DNA from: Dyadobacter soli
GTDB taxonomy: Bacteria > Bacteroidota > Bacteroidia > Cytophagales > Spirosomataceae
Assembly (NCBI RefSeq): GCF_900101885.1
Contig: NZ_FNAN01000013.1
Span: 209,809-273,808, forward strand
DNA length: 64,000 nt
Direction: 5' to 3'
A program made the translations under genes and the position numbers. Shown here piece by piece: positions 26,755 to 35,551 of this stretch. The notes under the pieces are model-generated. The model ran no database searches and had not been told where the DNA came from. It was given only the letters and a program-made list of their open reading frames with translations. Numbering within the stretch: the stretch's first letter is position 1; the number at the start of each line of letters is the position of its first letter.

Positions 26755-26792
26755 CCTAATCAATTAGTTATAAAACTAATTGATTAGGTATA
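26751..26792. promoter_or_regulatory. Perfect 19-bp inverted repeat, probable operator
   Basis: Positions 26751-26769 and 26774-26792 are exact reverse complements around a 4-base centre (ATAA). The arm core is CCTAATCAATTAG, so it is very AT-rich. It would make a poor terminator for the upstream gene, since the stem is weak and no T-run follows on the minus strand. Overlap with a -7 box favours an operator for a dimeric repressor of the TetR or MarR kind; which protein binds is unknown. Confidence 0.7.
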
Positions 26793-26804
26793 AAAGTGTA
26801 CTAC

Positions 26805-27755
26805 TTATTTCTCCTTCGGAACCTTAGCTCCTTTCGTCAAATCCCAACTTTTGTGATAGCTCTTCCCCGAACGCGCTGTCACCCAGATCAGCCCGAGTTC
26901 CTGCCCGGTGTTGTGGATCCCGGCAACCAGCATTTGGCCCCAATCGCGGACAGGGTCTTTGAGTTTCCACCAGCCCAGGGCATTGCTTCCGTTCATGCCG
27001 TCTTCATCGGCAGGGTAGCCGATCTGGAAAGCGCAGGCAGTCGGCGCAAAGCGTTTCGCCCAGGCGGCAAAGCCCTTGTTCAAATCTTCGATAGTACCTT
27101 CCGAGGCGTGGTCGACGAAGATCAGGTCACCTTTGCCGCGGTAGGTAGGCGGCATGAAATCGGGACTATAATGCCTGATAAACAACCGGTAGCGCGGATT
27201 GTGCGCCTTGATGCGCTCGTCCCACGATTTCGCCGCGGCGTCGGTCGCTTTTTCGTAATATTCCAGGTCAATCCCCACGCCGGCAATGCAGGCGTGATGT
27301 TTGAATTTCCCCAGCCATTGATCGATCGCTTTCGGAATGTCGGTATCCGTTTTTTTGGAAGGGAATATTTCGAGGAAAACCTGCACGCCCAGCTTATCCA
27401 TATAGCTCAGGTACGCCTCGTGCTCAGCGTCGGTGAGGCCTTTGTGGGAAGGGATAAGGCCCTTCATGTCGCCCACTGCCCATGTCGACCAGGGTTTGGA
27501 GCCGGGGAAGCGGTTGTTTACATTGAAAATCACCTGCGCGAGTTCCTCTTTCGGCAGGTTGATGAACTTCCCGATTTTAATGTCGAGCGCGGTAATGCCG
27601 TCGCCCGCGCTGATACGCGAGGGCTGCCATGCGCCCGTCCACGTGTAGGAAGCGCCTGCGGCTTCGCGAGCGGGTTGGGCAATGCGCAATGCGGAGGTTA
27701 ATGCAATGGAAAGGAACAGGCCAGCGACGATAAGCAGGCATTTGGATGTGGTCAT
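26805..27755 (-). CDS. Secreted TIM-barrel-like protein of unknown function
   Basis: A 316-residue protein with a hydrophobic export signal (CLLIVAGLFLSIALTSAL). The body suggests a glycosidase-like barrel: YLSYMDKLGVQVFLEIFPS, HHACIAGVGIDLEYYE with clustered acidic residues as in GH18-like active sites, RYRLFIRHYSPDFMP and GDLIFVDHASEG. I do not recognise a named family. It is the last gene of the GH9 operon (35 bases after the ThuA-FGE gene), so it probably acts on the same glycan in the periplasm or outside the cell. Hydrolase activity is inference. Confidence 0.7.
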   Translation of the reverse strand: MTTSKCLLIVAGLFLSIALTSALRIAQPAREAAGASYTWTGAWQPSRISAGDGITALDIKIGKFINLPKEELAQVIFNVNNRFPGSKPWSTWAVGDMKGLIPSHKGLTDAEHEAYLSYMDKLGVQVFLEIFPSKKTDTDIPKAIDQWLGKFKHHACIAGVGIDLEYYEKATDAAAKSWDERIKAHNPRYRLFIRHYSPDFMPPTYRGKGDLIFVDHASEGTIEDLNKGFAAWAKRFAPTACAFQIGYPADEDGMNGSNALGWWKLKDPVRDWGQMLVAGIHNTGQELGLIWVTARSGKSYHKSWDLTKGAKVPKEK

Positions 27756-27790
27756 TGGTTAAAGGTTTAGGTGAGTAGTGGAAATGTATT

Positions 27791-29407
27791 TTAATCGGCG
27801 GCGATCCTGAAACCCCGGTTGAAGTTGCTGCTCGACGGCGGTACTACATTGCGGTAACTAATGCGGCAATTGGGCGCCGGTACCGACCAGGCGCCACCGC
27901 GGTACACCTTGTACGTGCCGTTTGCAGGGCCGGTAGGGTTATCGGCGGGACTTGCGGCGTAGTAGGAGGCATCGTACCAGTCGCTTACCCATTCCCACAC
28001 ATTGCCGCTCATGTCGAAAAGGCCCAGCTCATTCGGCTTTTTCGTCGCGACAGGTTTGGTACCATAGCCCGTAGCCACATACCAGCCCACGGAATCGACG
28101 ACGGCAGCGCCGCTGAATGCATTTCCTTTGCCTTTTGCGCCTCCTGATGCCGCATATTCCCATTCGGCTTCTGTCGGCAGGCGGTAATGGCGGCCGGTCT
28201 GGTCGCTGAGCCAGTAGCAATAGGCCACGCAATCATCCCAGCTCACGTTGATCACCGGATGGTTTTCGTGCCAGCCCCAGCCGGGCAGATCGGGCATCGG
28301 GCGGTGGGTTGCGTTGCAGAATACACGCCATTGGGCCACGGTAGTTTCGGTTTTGGCGATATTGAAATCTTTCAACGTAATGCGATGTGCCGGCGCTTCG
28401 TCCTTATTGCCGTCGTCGCTGCCCATGCGGAATGTGCCGCCTTCGACCTTTACCGTTTCCGGGTAATCGCCGGAGCGGAGTTCGGGCAGGGTTTTGCGCG
28501 AAATGCCGCCTCTTCGTTTGCTGAACCAGAACAATGCGTTGGCAAGCATATTATTCTGCGAGAAGTCCGACAACACTTTGTCGCTGTGGCCTATGTTCAT
28601 GTTAGTCACATTGTTTTGGGCATCCGTCCAAGCTACCACCGAATCACCCGGTTTGAGCTGGCCTGCGAGCCAGAGCAGCCCGTCGGCGAACATTTTGTTC
28701 TGGTACGGGTTGGAAAGCACCTTGTCGCCGTGGCCCATGTTGAGATACAGCATTTTATACCGGGTATTAGTCCAAACTACCGGCGTGTCGCCTTTTTCCA
28801 GGTAAGTTTTAATACCCAATGGATACACTTCCAGTGCCAGGGAGACAAGCACTTTTACATTCTTGTCCATTCTCGGGCTCGGTTTCCATTGGTACCATTC
28901 GGTTACCGGGGCATCGTAAGCGGCGGGGAGCCGCCTCGTCACCGGGTGCGACTGGTCTTCCACCACCACTTTCGCGGCCATGGGCGGCCAGTTGTTGCTA
29001 TGAAATACCGGCCCGCCCAGGAAATCCCTGAACCACGTCCATTTGGAACTTCGATCATTGTAACCCGCCACGTGAAAGCCCAGCCAGGCACCGCCGCCAT
29101 CAGTGTATTTTTCAAATGCGGCACGTTGCGCATCGGTAACAGGCGAGTCGTTGAGCCATACGATCACCTGATAGTTGTTCAAAGAGGAGTCGTTTAAATG
29201 GTCCCAATCGGTGGTAGCGTCGAACGTGAACTGGTGCTGGGATGCGAGTAGTTTAAAATAGTACAATGCATCCCGCGCGAAAAGCACATGGTCCATCTCC
29301 ACTTTTTCGGAATAGAATGCCAGTACCTTGAACTTCGGCTGCTGCGCGTGCGCGAGGCTGGCCGACCACAAGGCAACGACCAGCGTCAGGAGGTTTCGTT
29401 TGTTCAT
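27791..29407 (-). CDS. ThuA-like domain fused to an FGE/SUMF1-like domain
   Basis: A 538-residue exported protein (signal MNKRNLLTLVVALWSASLAHA). Residues 22 to about 245 are a ThuA-like (class I amidotransferase fold) domain with FEKYTDGGGAWLGFHVAGYND. After it a 36-residue module is duplicated: MLYLNMGHGDKVLS and, 46 residues on, VTNMNIGHSDKVLS. Residues about 310-538 are formylglycine-generating-enzyme-like (VKVEGGTFRMGSDDGN, PTEAEWEYAASGG, GNVWEWVSDWYD). Of the two active-site cysteines of true FGE only the second is present (PAPNCRISYR); the first is Val in RGGAWSV. It is therefore unlikely to activate sulfatases. It lies between the GH9 gene (4-base gap) and the TIM-barrel gene. Confidence 0.85.
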   Translation of the reverse strand: MNKRNLLTLVVALWSASLAHAQQPKFKVLAFYSEKVEMDHVLFARDALYYFKLLASQHQFTFDATTDWDHLNDSSLNNYQVIVWLNDSPVTDAQRAAFEKYTDGGGAWLGFHVAGYNDRSSKWTWFRDFLGGPVFHSNNWPPMAAKVVVEDQSHPVTRRLPAAYDAPVTEWYQWKPSPRMDKNVKVLVSLALEVYPLGIKTYLEKGDTPVVWTNTRYKMLYLNMGHGDKVLSNPYQNKMFADGLLWLAGQLKPGDSVVAWTDAQNNVTNMNIGHSDKVLSDFSQNNMLANALFWFSKRRGGISRKTLPELRSGDYPETVKVEGGTFRMGSDDGNKDEAPAHRITLKDFNIAKTETTVAQWRVFCNATHRPMPDLPGWGWHENHPVINVSWDDCVAYCYWLSDQTGRHYRLPTEAEWEYAASGGAKGKGNAFSGAAVVDSVGWYVATGYGTKPVATKKPNELGLFDMSGNVWEWVSDWYDASYYAASPADNPTGPANGTYKVYRGGAWSVPAPNCRISYRNVVPPSSSNFNRGFRIAAD

Positions 29408-29411
29408 ACGG

Positions 29412-31190
29412 TTACTCCTGGGCCATGGTGGTGACGGCGATCAGGAACCAGGCAGCGTGCGGAATCCATTGCTCCGTCCAGCGCCATTCGTTGCCGTTAT
29501 CGTGGGGTTTGTAGTCGATCCCGCTGCCGTCGGCGTTGCCGTCTTTGCCCGTAACGCCATTGGAAATCCCGCCGCGCTCCGAGCCGTGCCCGTACATCGA
29601 CTTCATGTAAGGCATGTTGTTGCGCCCGTACCCATACATAAAGCACGCCTCGTACGGGTTACCGCCCAATATCCACGAAAGCTGCCGCCCCGCATAAGCC
29701 GAAAGCGCCTCGCTGGTACCGAGCCCGCCCGATGCCGGGTATACGAGCCTTCCGCCCAGCAATGCCGCCGACGCCAGGGAGCCCAGCCGCGCATTCTCGC
29801 CCTGCCACCACCATCCGCTTTCGTTTTCGTGGGGGATGAAAAATCCTTCTTTAACATTTCCGTTAAGCAAAAACGATTGCCGAGCATAGCCGAACGGGTT
29901 CGCGACAGCGCCGGTGACGCGGACATTGTAATCCAATGCTTTTTTGACGGTATTCAAAGTCACTTTTCGCAGCGAAGCATCTTTTTCAGCGTCCAGGTAC
30001 CGGCAAAGCGCCACGATGGGCAGCCCGGCGTCCGAGGCGTGCCAGAATGGACGGTTGGCGTCGTTGGCGATGAAATAACCTGCGGGCGAGAGCCGTTTTG
30101 CGAGGTTTTTTGCGCGTTTCCGGGCCTCGTCGCGGTACTCGTTTTCGCCGGTTGCCAGCCAGAGTTCGGTGGCGCCCATCAATGCGCAGTAGTCGTCGAG
30201 GACGTTTTCTTTACCGTCGTCGCAGTATTTGAGGTTATTGGCCTGCAAATGCGCGAAGGCACGTTTGGCGGCGGCGAGGTATTGCGCGGAAGTGAATGCA
30301 CCATCCATTTTCCAGCGCGAAATACGGGCCAATGCTGCAATGCCCATGCCGCCGCCTTCGCGGTAAGCACATTCGTACTTGTCGGTGGTGACGCTGTTGG
30401 CATTCAGTCCCACCACGCGGCGGGCTTTCGGATCAGGATTGAAATAGCTGAAAATGGTCATATAAAAATAGCCTTCCTCCGACAGCGACCGCACGATATA
30501 ATCCGCGCCGTATAATGCCTCGCGTTTCATGGAATCGAGCACATTCAGGTCGGTGAGCAGGCCGGGAATGCGCTCGGCGGCGTTGGTCATAGCCCAGGTG
30601 CAGAGCGGTATCTGCTGCTGCGACATAAAATTGGCATAAGCCAAATGCGAGAAATACTTGCTGATATCGCCCGAAGCATCGTCCCAGCCACCGCGCAGAT
30701 CGACGGTTTTGTTGCTTCCGTACAGCATTACGTGTTCATCGGCGAGCAGTTCTTCGGGCTTGTCGGCGCGCTGTTTGTTATAATAATGGATGATGGACGG
30801 GATCAGCATTCTGGCGAGCGCCTTGTCGCAGATCTGAAACTCATCGGAGGTTACCGTAGCCCCTTTCGCGTAGACGACGATCTGGTACCGGCCCGGCTGG
30901 GTTAACGCGGAAAAATCAATGCGGTGGTAAAGGCGGCCGGGAAACCATTCTGCTACTTTTTCAGGCTTGCCGGCTTTTCCGTCGAATACTTTTTGCCTGT
31001 TGCCCAGGTCGATCACTTCAAATGCGGGAATTTCACCGAGTTCGCCAGCGTCCGAGGCGATTACGGCGGACTTACTGCCACGGGCATCGAAGCCGACCTG
31101 GTTGACATGGATGATGATTTTGGCAAATGCATTGGTACTAAGGGCGATAGCAAGCATTAAGGGCGCCAGCAGGGCTCTTGTTCTTTTCAT
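29412..31190 (-). CDS. GH9 family glycoside hydrolase with N-terminal Ig-like domain
   Basis: A 592-residue exported enzyme with signal MKRTRALLAPLMLAIALSTNA. An Ig-like CelD_N domain (about 24-120; IHVNQVGFDARGSK and QPGRYQIVV) precedes the (alpha/alpha)6 GH9 barrel. The Asp motif GGWDDASGDISKY (Asp171, Asp175) and the C-terminal Glu573 in RWTEQWIPHAAW sit where GH9 catalytic acids are expected. GH9 includes endo-glucanases and exo-beta-glucosaminidases that cleave chitosan oligosaccharides. Beside the divergent PTS with a NagB-type enzyme, the second activity is attractive but unproven. It is first in a minus-strand operon with the ThuA-FGE and TIM-barrel genes. Confidence 0.88.
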   Translation of the reverse strand: MKRTRALLAPLMLAIALSTNAFAKIIIHVNQVGFDARGSKSAVIASDAGELGEIPAFEVIDLGNRQKVFDGKAGKPEKVAEWFPGRLYHRIDFSALTQPGRYQIVVYAKGATVTSDEFQICDKALARMLIPSIIHYYNKQRADKPEELLADEHVMLYGSNKTVDLRGGWDDASGDISKYFSHLAYANFMSQQQIPLCTWAMTNAAERIPGLLTDLNVLDSMKREALYGADYIVRSLSEEGYFYMTIFSYFNPDPKARRVVGLNANSVTTDKYECAYREGGGMGIAALARISRWKMDGAFTSAQYLAAAKRAFAHLQANNLKYCDDGKENVLDDYCALMGATELWLATGENEYRDEARKRAKNLAKRLSPAGYFIANDANRPFWHASDAGLPIVALCRYLDAEKDASLRKVTLNTVKKALDYNVRVTGAVANPFGYARQSFLLNGNVKEGFFIPHENESGWWWQGENARLGSLASAALLGGRLVYPASGGLGTSEALSAYAGRQLSWILGGNPYEACFMYGYGRNNMPYMKSMYGHGSERGGISNGVTGKDGNADGSGIDYKPHDNGNEWRWTEQWIPHAAWFLIAVTTMAQE

Positions 31191-31196
31191 GGGTTA

Positions 31197-31282
31197 AGGT
31201 TTAGGATGAGGTCGTTTGCGAAATTATTGAAATATTAAGGTAAAAAAAATCCATAAGGTCTTTTGAAGATAATCCTAAACCT
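31197..31282. promoter_or_regulatory. Divergent promoter region with an 11-bp inverted repeat
   Basis: AGGTTTAGGAT (31197-31207) and ATCCTAAACCT (31272-31282) are perfect reverse complements at the two ends of the 117-base gap between the GH9 operon and the PTS operon. The left copy is in the untranslated leader just before the GH9 start. On the minus strand TAATTTCG near 31225 is a weak -7 match. The symmetry could let one regulator act on both operons. Confidence 0.4.
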
Positions 31283-31307
31283 ATTTTGACATATACTTAT
31301 CTAATTC

Positions 31308-31724
31308 ATGCGAAAATTTCTGATCGCGACCCACGGCACTTTTGCCGGCGGAATCCGGAGCTCTCTGGAAATGATTATCGGCCACCAGGAGCATCTCCAC
31401 GTCATTCAGGCCTATGTGGAAGAAAACAAAGGACTTGAAGAAGAACTGACGGCATTGCTCGGCGGATTGTCGGAAAATGACGAGCTGGTGATTTTTACGG
31501 ATCTGCTCGGCGGCAGTGTCACCAACCAGGTGCTGCGCCATGCCCTGAAAGAAAATGTCCATATCGTGTCGGGCATTAACCTGCCGCTGCTCGTGGATGT
31601 GCTGCTGGCCGATCCCGACGAGCCGGTTACCGGCGTGATCGCCAATGCGATACAAGCCGCGAAAGACCAGATGGTGTATGTAAATGATGTGGTCACTTCC
31701 CAGCAACCCGACGATTTCCAATGA
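31308..31724 (+). CDS. PTS mannose-family EIIA component
   Basis: A 138-residue cytoplasmic phosphocarrier of the EIIA-Man fold. MRKFLIATHGTFAGG places the phospho-accepting His at residue 9, and FTDLLGGSVTNQ is the second family motif. It takes phosphate from HPr and passes it to EIIB. It is the first gene of an operon running EIIA, EIIB, EIIC-EIID, EI, HPr and a deaminase, with a 4-base ATGA overlap with EIIB. Sugar specificity cannot be read from this subunit. Confidence 0.93.
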   Translation: MRKFLIATHGTFAGGIRSSLEMIIGHQEHLHVIQAYVEENKGLEEELTALLGGLSENDELVIFTDLLGGSVTNQVLRHALKENVHIVSGINLPLLVDVLLADPDEPVTGVIANAIQAAKDQMVYVNDVVTSQQPDDFQ

Positions 31725-32191
31725 TCAGACTCTTACGGATAGACGACCGCCTGGTGCACGGCCAGGTAGCGTTGACATGGACGCCCGCCGTGGGCGCGGA
31801 ATGCCTCGTGGTGGCGAACGACAAAGTAGCCAAGGACGATTTCCTGAAAATGACGATGAACCTCGCCAAGCCGGCGAATGCGAAACTGCTGATCAAGTCG
31901 ATCGCGGATACGGTCACTTTTTTGTCGGACGAGCGGAGCAAGCCGATGAAAATACTCGTGCTGGTCAATTCTGTGCAGGACGCGGCGGCGCTGGCCGGTG
32001 CATTGCCGGAGATCCGGAGCATTAATTTCGGCGGTATCCGGGCGCGGGAAGGCGCCAGGGCCATTTCCAAGGCTATTACCGTCACGGATGCGGACGTAAT
32101 CGTAATCCGCGACTTGCTGGCCAGGGGCATTGAGCTGGAAGTGCGGCAGGTGCCTACCGACGAACTCCGTTCCATCGAAACGCTGCTCTGA
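31721..32191 (+). CDS. PTS mannose/sorbose-family EIIB component
   Basis: A 156-residue EIIB of the mannose/sorbose class. MIRLLRIDDRLVHGQVALTW carries the active His at residue 13. The NFGGIRAREGARAIS segment and the C-terminal EVRQVPTDELRSIETLL also fit the family. It receives phosphate from EIIA and phosphorylates the incoming sugar held by the membrane subunits. It overlaps EIIA by 4 bases and EIIC-EIID by 1 (TGATG), so the three are translated together. Confidence 0.93.
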   Translation: MIRLLRIDDRLVHGQVALTWTPAVGAECLVVANDKVAKDDFLKMTMNLAKPANAKLLIKSIADTVTFLSDERSKPMKILVLVNSVQDAAALAGALPEIRSINFGGIRAREGARAISKAITVTDADVIVIRDLLARGIELEVRQVPTDELRSIETLL

Positions 32192-33795
32192 TGCTGACCT
32201 CCTATATCCTCATTACCCTGATTGCCATGTTCGGGCATTCGGAGGATTTTCTGGGCACGACGCTGCTCAGCCGGCCGCTCGTGCTCGGGCCGCTGGTGGG
32301 CCTTGTACTGGGCGATTTCGATCAAGGGATCGTGATCGGTGCCACGCTGGAACTCATTTTTATGGGTAATATCAAAGTCGGGGCGGCCATTCCGCCCGAT
32401 GTCATTACCGGAGGTGTGCTGGGTACGGCGTTCGCGATCATGTCGGGGAAAGGCCCGGCGGTGGCGCTGGCTTTGGCGGTACCGATTTCGATTCTTGCCG
32501 AAATGGTGGCCAGCGGCCTGTTCGTGTTCCGCCCGGTATGGAATAAACGTTTCGACCGGTATGCCGCAGAAGGCGATTACCGGGGCGTAGAGCGGCTGCA
32601 TATTTTGTCTGGTTTGCTGAAACCGCTGCTCATGGGCGTGGTAACGCTGCTTGCATTACTACTTGGTTCGGAGGCGGTGCGGACGTTTGTGGACACGATC
32701 CCGCCGTGGGTGCATTCGGGCTTGCAGGTGGCGGGCAATATGCTGCCGGCGCTGGGGTTTGCATTGCTGATGAACCTGATGTTCAACAAAGAGGGCGCGC
32801 CATATTTTTTCCTCGGATTCATTCTCACGAGTTACCTCAAACTACCGATGATCGCCATCGGCGGGCTGGGCGTGATCACGGCATTGATCGTCACGCGCAT
32901 TACGCACAAGGAGCAACCGCCAGCCGGTACAGACAGTGATTTCGACGATTTTGATATGGATGACAACCCGCCGGTGATGGTGAAACCCAAAGCCGCGCTG
33001 CTGACGCAGGGTGACATCCGGAGCCTGTTTGCCCGCTCGATGGCGCTGGAAGCCAACTTCAATTTCGAGACCTGGCAGAACACCGGCTTCGCTTATACGA
33101 TGATCCCGGTTTTAAAAAGGCTTTATAGAACAAAGGAAGCGATGTCGCGGGCATTGAAGCGGCATTTGCAGTTTTTCAATACCGCCCCGCATGGCTCTAC
33201 CCTCATCATCGGCATTGCCGCGGCGATGGAGGAACAGAACGCCCGTGAACCGGATTTCGATGAGGAGTCGATCAACTCGGTCAAAACAGGCTTGATGGGG
33301 CCGCTGGCCGGGGTCTTCGACTCGCTCTTCTGGGGGACAATCAAGGTCATCGCCGCCGGGATCGGTAGCTCGCTGGCATTGCAGGGCAGCGTGCTGGGGC
33401 CGCTGCTGTTTTTGCTCATATTCAATGTGCCGCACCTGATCCTGCGGTACAAGCTGACTTTCATTGGCTACGAAACGGGTACGCGGTTTTTACAGGACCT
33501 TTCCAAAACCAATGTGATGGACAAGCTGAAAGCCGGGTCGTCCATTCTCGGGCTGATGGTCGTGGGTGCGATGCCAGCAACACTGATGTCGATCCGTACG
33601 CCGGCGATGATCGGTTCTTCGGATTCCGCCGTCGCATTGCAGGGAGTGCTCGACCAGATCGTACCGAATGTGATCCCTCTGGCGCTGACTTTCCTGGTGT
33701 TTTATTTTGTAAAACGCAATGTCAAAGCGACTTACCTTTTGCTGGGACTGCTTTTACTGGGTTTTCTGGGTAGTGTTTTAAATGTTTTTGCCTGA
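32191..33795 (+). CDS. Fused PTS EIIC-EIID membrane component, mannose family
   Basis: A 534-residue membrane protein combining two normally separate subunits. Residues 1 to about 250 are EIIC (FLGTTLLSRPLVLGPLVGLVLGD and IGATLELIFMGNIKVGAAIPPD, with several hydrophobic helices). After an acidic linker (DSDFDDFDMDDNPP, about 250) residues 275-534 are EIID: LFARSMALEANFNFETWQNTGF, FFNTAPHGSTLIIGIAAAMEE and GLMGPLAGVFDSLFWGT. The length equals EIIC plus EIID, so nothing large is missing. There is no frame break to suggest an assembly error. It forms the sugar channel. Confidence 0.92.
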   Translation: MLTSYILITLIAMFGHSEDFLGTTLLSRPLVLGPLVGLVLGDFDQGIVIGATLELIFMGNIKVGAAIPPDVITGGVLGTAFAIMSGKGPAVALALAVPISILAEMVASGLFVFRPVWNKRFDRYAAEGDYRGVERLHILSGLLKPLLMGVVTLLALLLGSEAVRTFVDTIPPWVHSGLQVAGNMLPALGFALLMNLMFNKEGAPYFFLGFILTSYLKLPMIAIGGLGVITALIVTRITHKEQPPAGTDSDFDDFDMDDNPPVMVKPKAALLTQGDIRSLFARSMALEANFNFETWQNTGFAYTMIPVLKRLYRTKEAMSRALKRHLQFFNTAPHGSTLIIGIAAAMEEQNAREPDFDEESINSVKTGLMGPLAGVFDSLFWGTIKVIAAGIGSSLALQGSVLGPLLFLLIFNVPHLILRYKLTFIGYETGTRFLQDLSKTNVMDKLKAGSSILGLMVVGAMPATLMSIRTPAMIGSSDSAVALQGVLDQIVPNVIPLALTFLVFYFVKRNVKATYLLLGLLLLGFLGSVLNVFA

Positions 33796-33801
33796 AAATT
33801 G

Positions 33802-35532
33802 ATGACAACGACGAAAGAATCGACTAGGATCGAAGGCATTGGCGTGTCGCCGGGCATTGCGCTGGGGCAGGCGTTCGTCATACGGCGGGAGGCTGCTGTT
33901 GCTACGGGTATCAGGGTGAACAATGCAATGGAGGTTGCGGACGAGATCGGGTATTTTGATAAGGCTGTGTCGCGGTCGGTCGCGGAAGTGGAGGCATTGA
34001 TCGCCGAGCTGGCCAACCGCGGTACCGACGACGGGCTGGATATTCTCGAAACCCAGATCGAATTCCTGACCGATCCGCAACTACGCGGCGATACGGTACA
34101 GAAAATAGAGCAGGAATTGAAAACAGCCCACGACGCGCTGATGGAAGTCACCGACGCATTGGTGCAGCTTTTCCTGCGCATGGACGACGCATATATGCAG
34201 GCGCGTCACGCGGACATACGCGACGCGGGCGACCGCATTCTGCGCCATCTCAGCGGCAGCCCGCACACGCAGCGCGTTTACCCGCAAGGATGCATTATCA
34301 TCGCCGACGACCTGAGCCCCTCCGATACCATCGCCCTCGACCTCACGCTCGTCGCCGGATTTGCGACGCAAACGGGCGGCAGAATGTCCCACGCGGCTAT
34401 TGTCGCGAAGGCACGTGGCATTCCGGCGGTGGCGGGCTGCGGTACTGCGCTGAACGGGGTAGATGACGGCGATTTTGTGGTGCTGGATGGGCTGGCAGGG
34501 CAGGTACTGGTATGTCCGGATGCAGAGACGATCGGCATTTACCGGGAAAAGCAAGCGCATTTTGCCGAACAAATGGCCTTGCTCAGGTCGCTCAGAGACC
34601 TGCCGGCCGTTACCGGAGACGGATGCGCGGTTGAACTGCTGGCCAACATTTCGGAACCCGACGACCTGGACCAGGTCATCGAAAACGGGGGAGAAGGCGT
34701 GGGGCTGCTGCGAACGGAGCTGCTATTCATGGGCCGCGACGCATTGCCGGACGAGGACGAGCAATTCGCATTTTACCAGGAAATCGCATTGAAAGCAGGC
34801 AAACGCCCTGTTACCATCCGCACGATCGACATCGGCGGCGATAAAGAGGCACCTTACCTCGGATTGCCGAAAGAGGAGAACCCGTTTCTGGGTTATCGCG
34901 CCATTCGCATTTGTCTCGACCGGACTGATATTTTCAAAACCCAGCTTCGTGCTATTTTAAGGGCCAGTGCATTCGGGAATTTCAAAATCATGTTTCCGAT
35001 GATCGGCAGTGTGCAGGAGGTGCGGGCGGCCAAAGCCATGATGCAGCAGGTACGCGTGGAGCTGGAAAACGATGGCATTGCATTCGACGCCGGAATGCAG
35101 GCAGGTATTATGATCGAAATACCTGCGGCGGCCGTCATCGCCGACCTGCTGGCGAAAGAGGTGGATTTTTTCAGCATTGGTACCAACGACCTTATTCAAT
35201 ACACACTGGCCGTCGACCGCATGAACGACCAGGTAGCACCGCTGTACGATGGTTTTCACCCCGCCGTGCTCCGGCTGATTGCCCGGGTGATCGAAGAAGC
35301 AAACCGGGCGGGCGTTCCTGTAAGCATGTGCGGCGAGTTGGCCGGTGATCCGCTCGCGACGCGGCTACTGCTCGGAATGGGCCTGCGTGCGTTTTCCATG
35401 AGCGCCGTTTCGATACCGTGGATCAAACAGCAGGTGCGCGAAACTACGCTGGCTGATGCACAATATGTTTTTGAAGCAATCAGAGGCCTGGATACCGCCG
35501 GCGAGATCAGGGATTTTTGTAAAAACAATTAG
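33802..35532 (+). CDS. ptsI: PTS enzyme I (phosphoenolpyruvate-protein phosphotransferase)
   Basis: A 576-residue enzyme that autophosphorylates from phosphoenolpyruvate and charges HPr. GGRMSHAAIVAKARGIPAV holds the active His at about residue 197. The C-terminal PEP-binding barrel shows GVGLLRTELLFMGRD, FKIMFPMIGSVQE and FFSIGTNDLIQYTLAVDR, and the near C-terminal VSMCGELAGDP holds the catalytic Cys. The ATG at 33802 is used; a TTG one codon earlier is less likely. It lies 6 bases after EIIC-EIID. Encoding EI in the same operon as the sugar-specific subunits makes this a self-contained PTS. Confidence 0.96.
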   Translation: MTTTKESTRIEGIGVSPGIALGQAFVIRREAAVATGIRVNNAMEVADEIGYFDKAVSRSVAEVEALIAELANRGTDDGLDILETQIEFLTDPQLRGDTVQKIEQELKTAHDALMEVTDALVQLFLRMDDAYMQARHADIRDAGDRILRHLSGSPHTQRVYPQGCIIIADDLSPSDTIALDLTLVAGFATQTGGRMSHAAIVAKARGIPAVAGCGTALNGVDDGDFVVLDGLAGQVLVCPDAETIGIYREKQAHFAEQMALLRSLRDLPAVTGDGCAVELLANISEPDDLDQVIENGGEGVGLLRTELLFMGRDALPDEDEQFAFYQEIALKAGKRPVTIRTIDIGGDKEAPYLGLPKEENPFLGYRAIRICLDRTDIFKTQLRAILRASAFGNFKIMFPMIGSVQEVRAAKAMMQQVRVELENDGIAFDAGMQAGIMIEIPAAAVIADLLAKEVDFFSIGTNDLIQYTLAVDRMNDQVAPLYDGFHPAVLRLIARVIEEANRAGVPVSMCGELAGDPLATRLLLGMGLRAFSMSAVSIPWIKQQVRETTLADAQYVFEAIRGLDTAGEIRDFCKNN

Positions 35533-35551
35533 TTGACTTCAGAACATTTAT

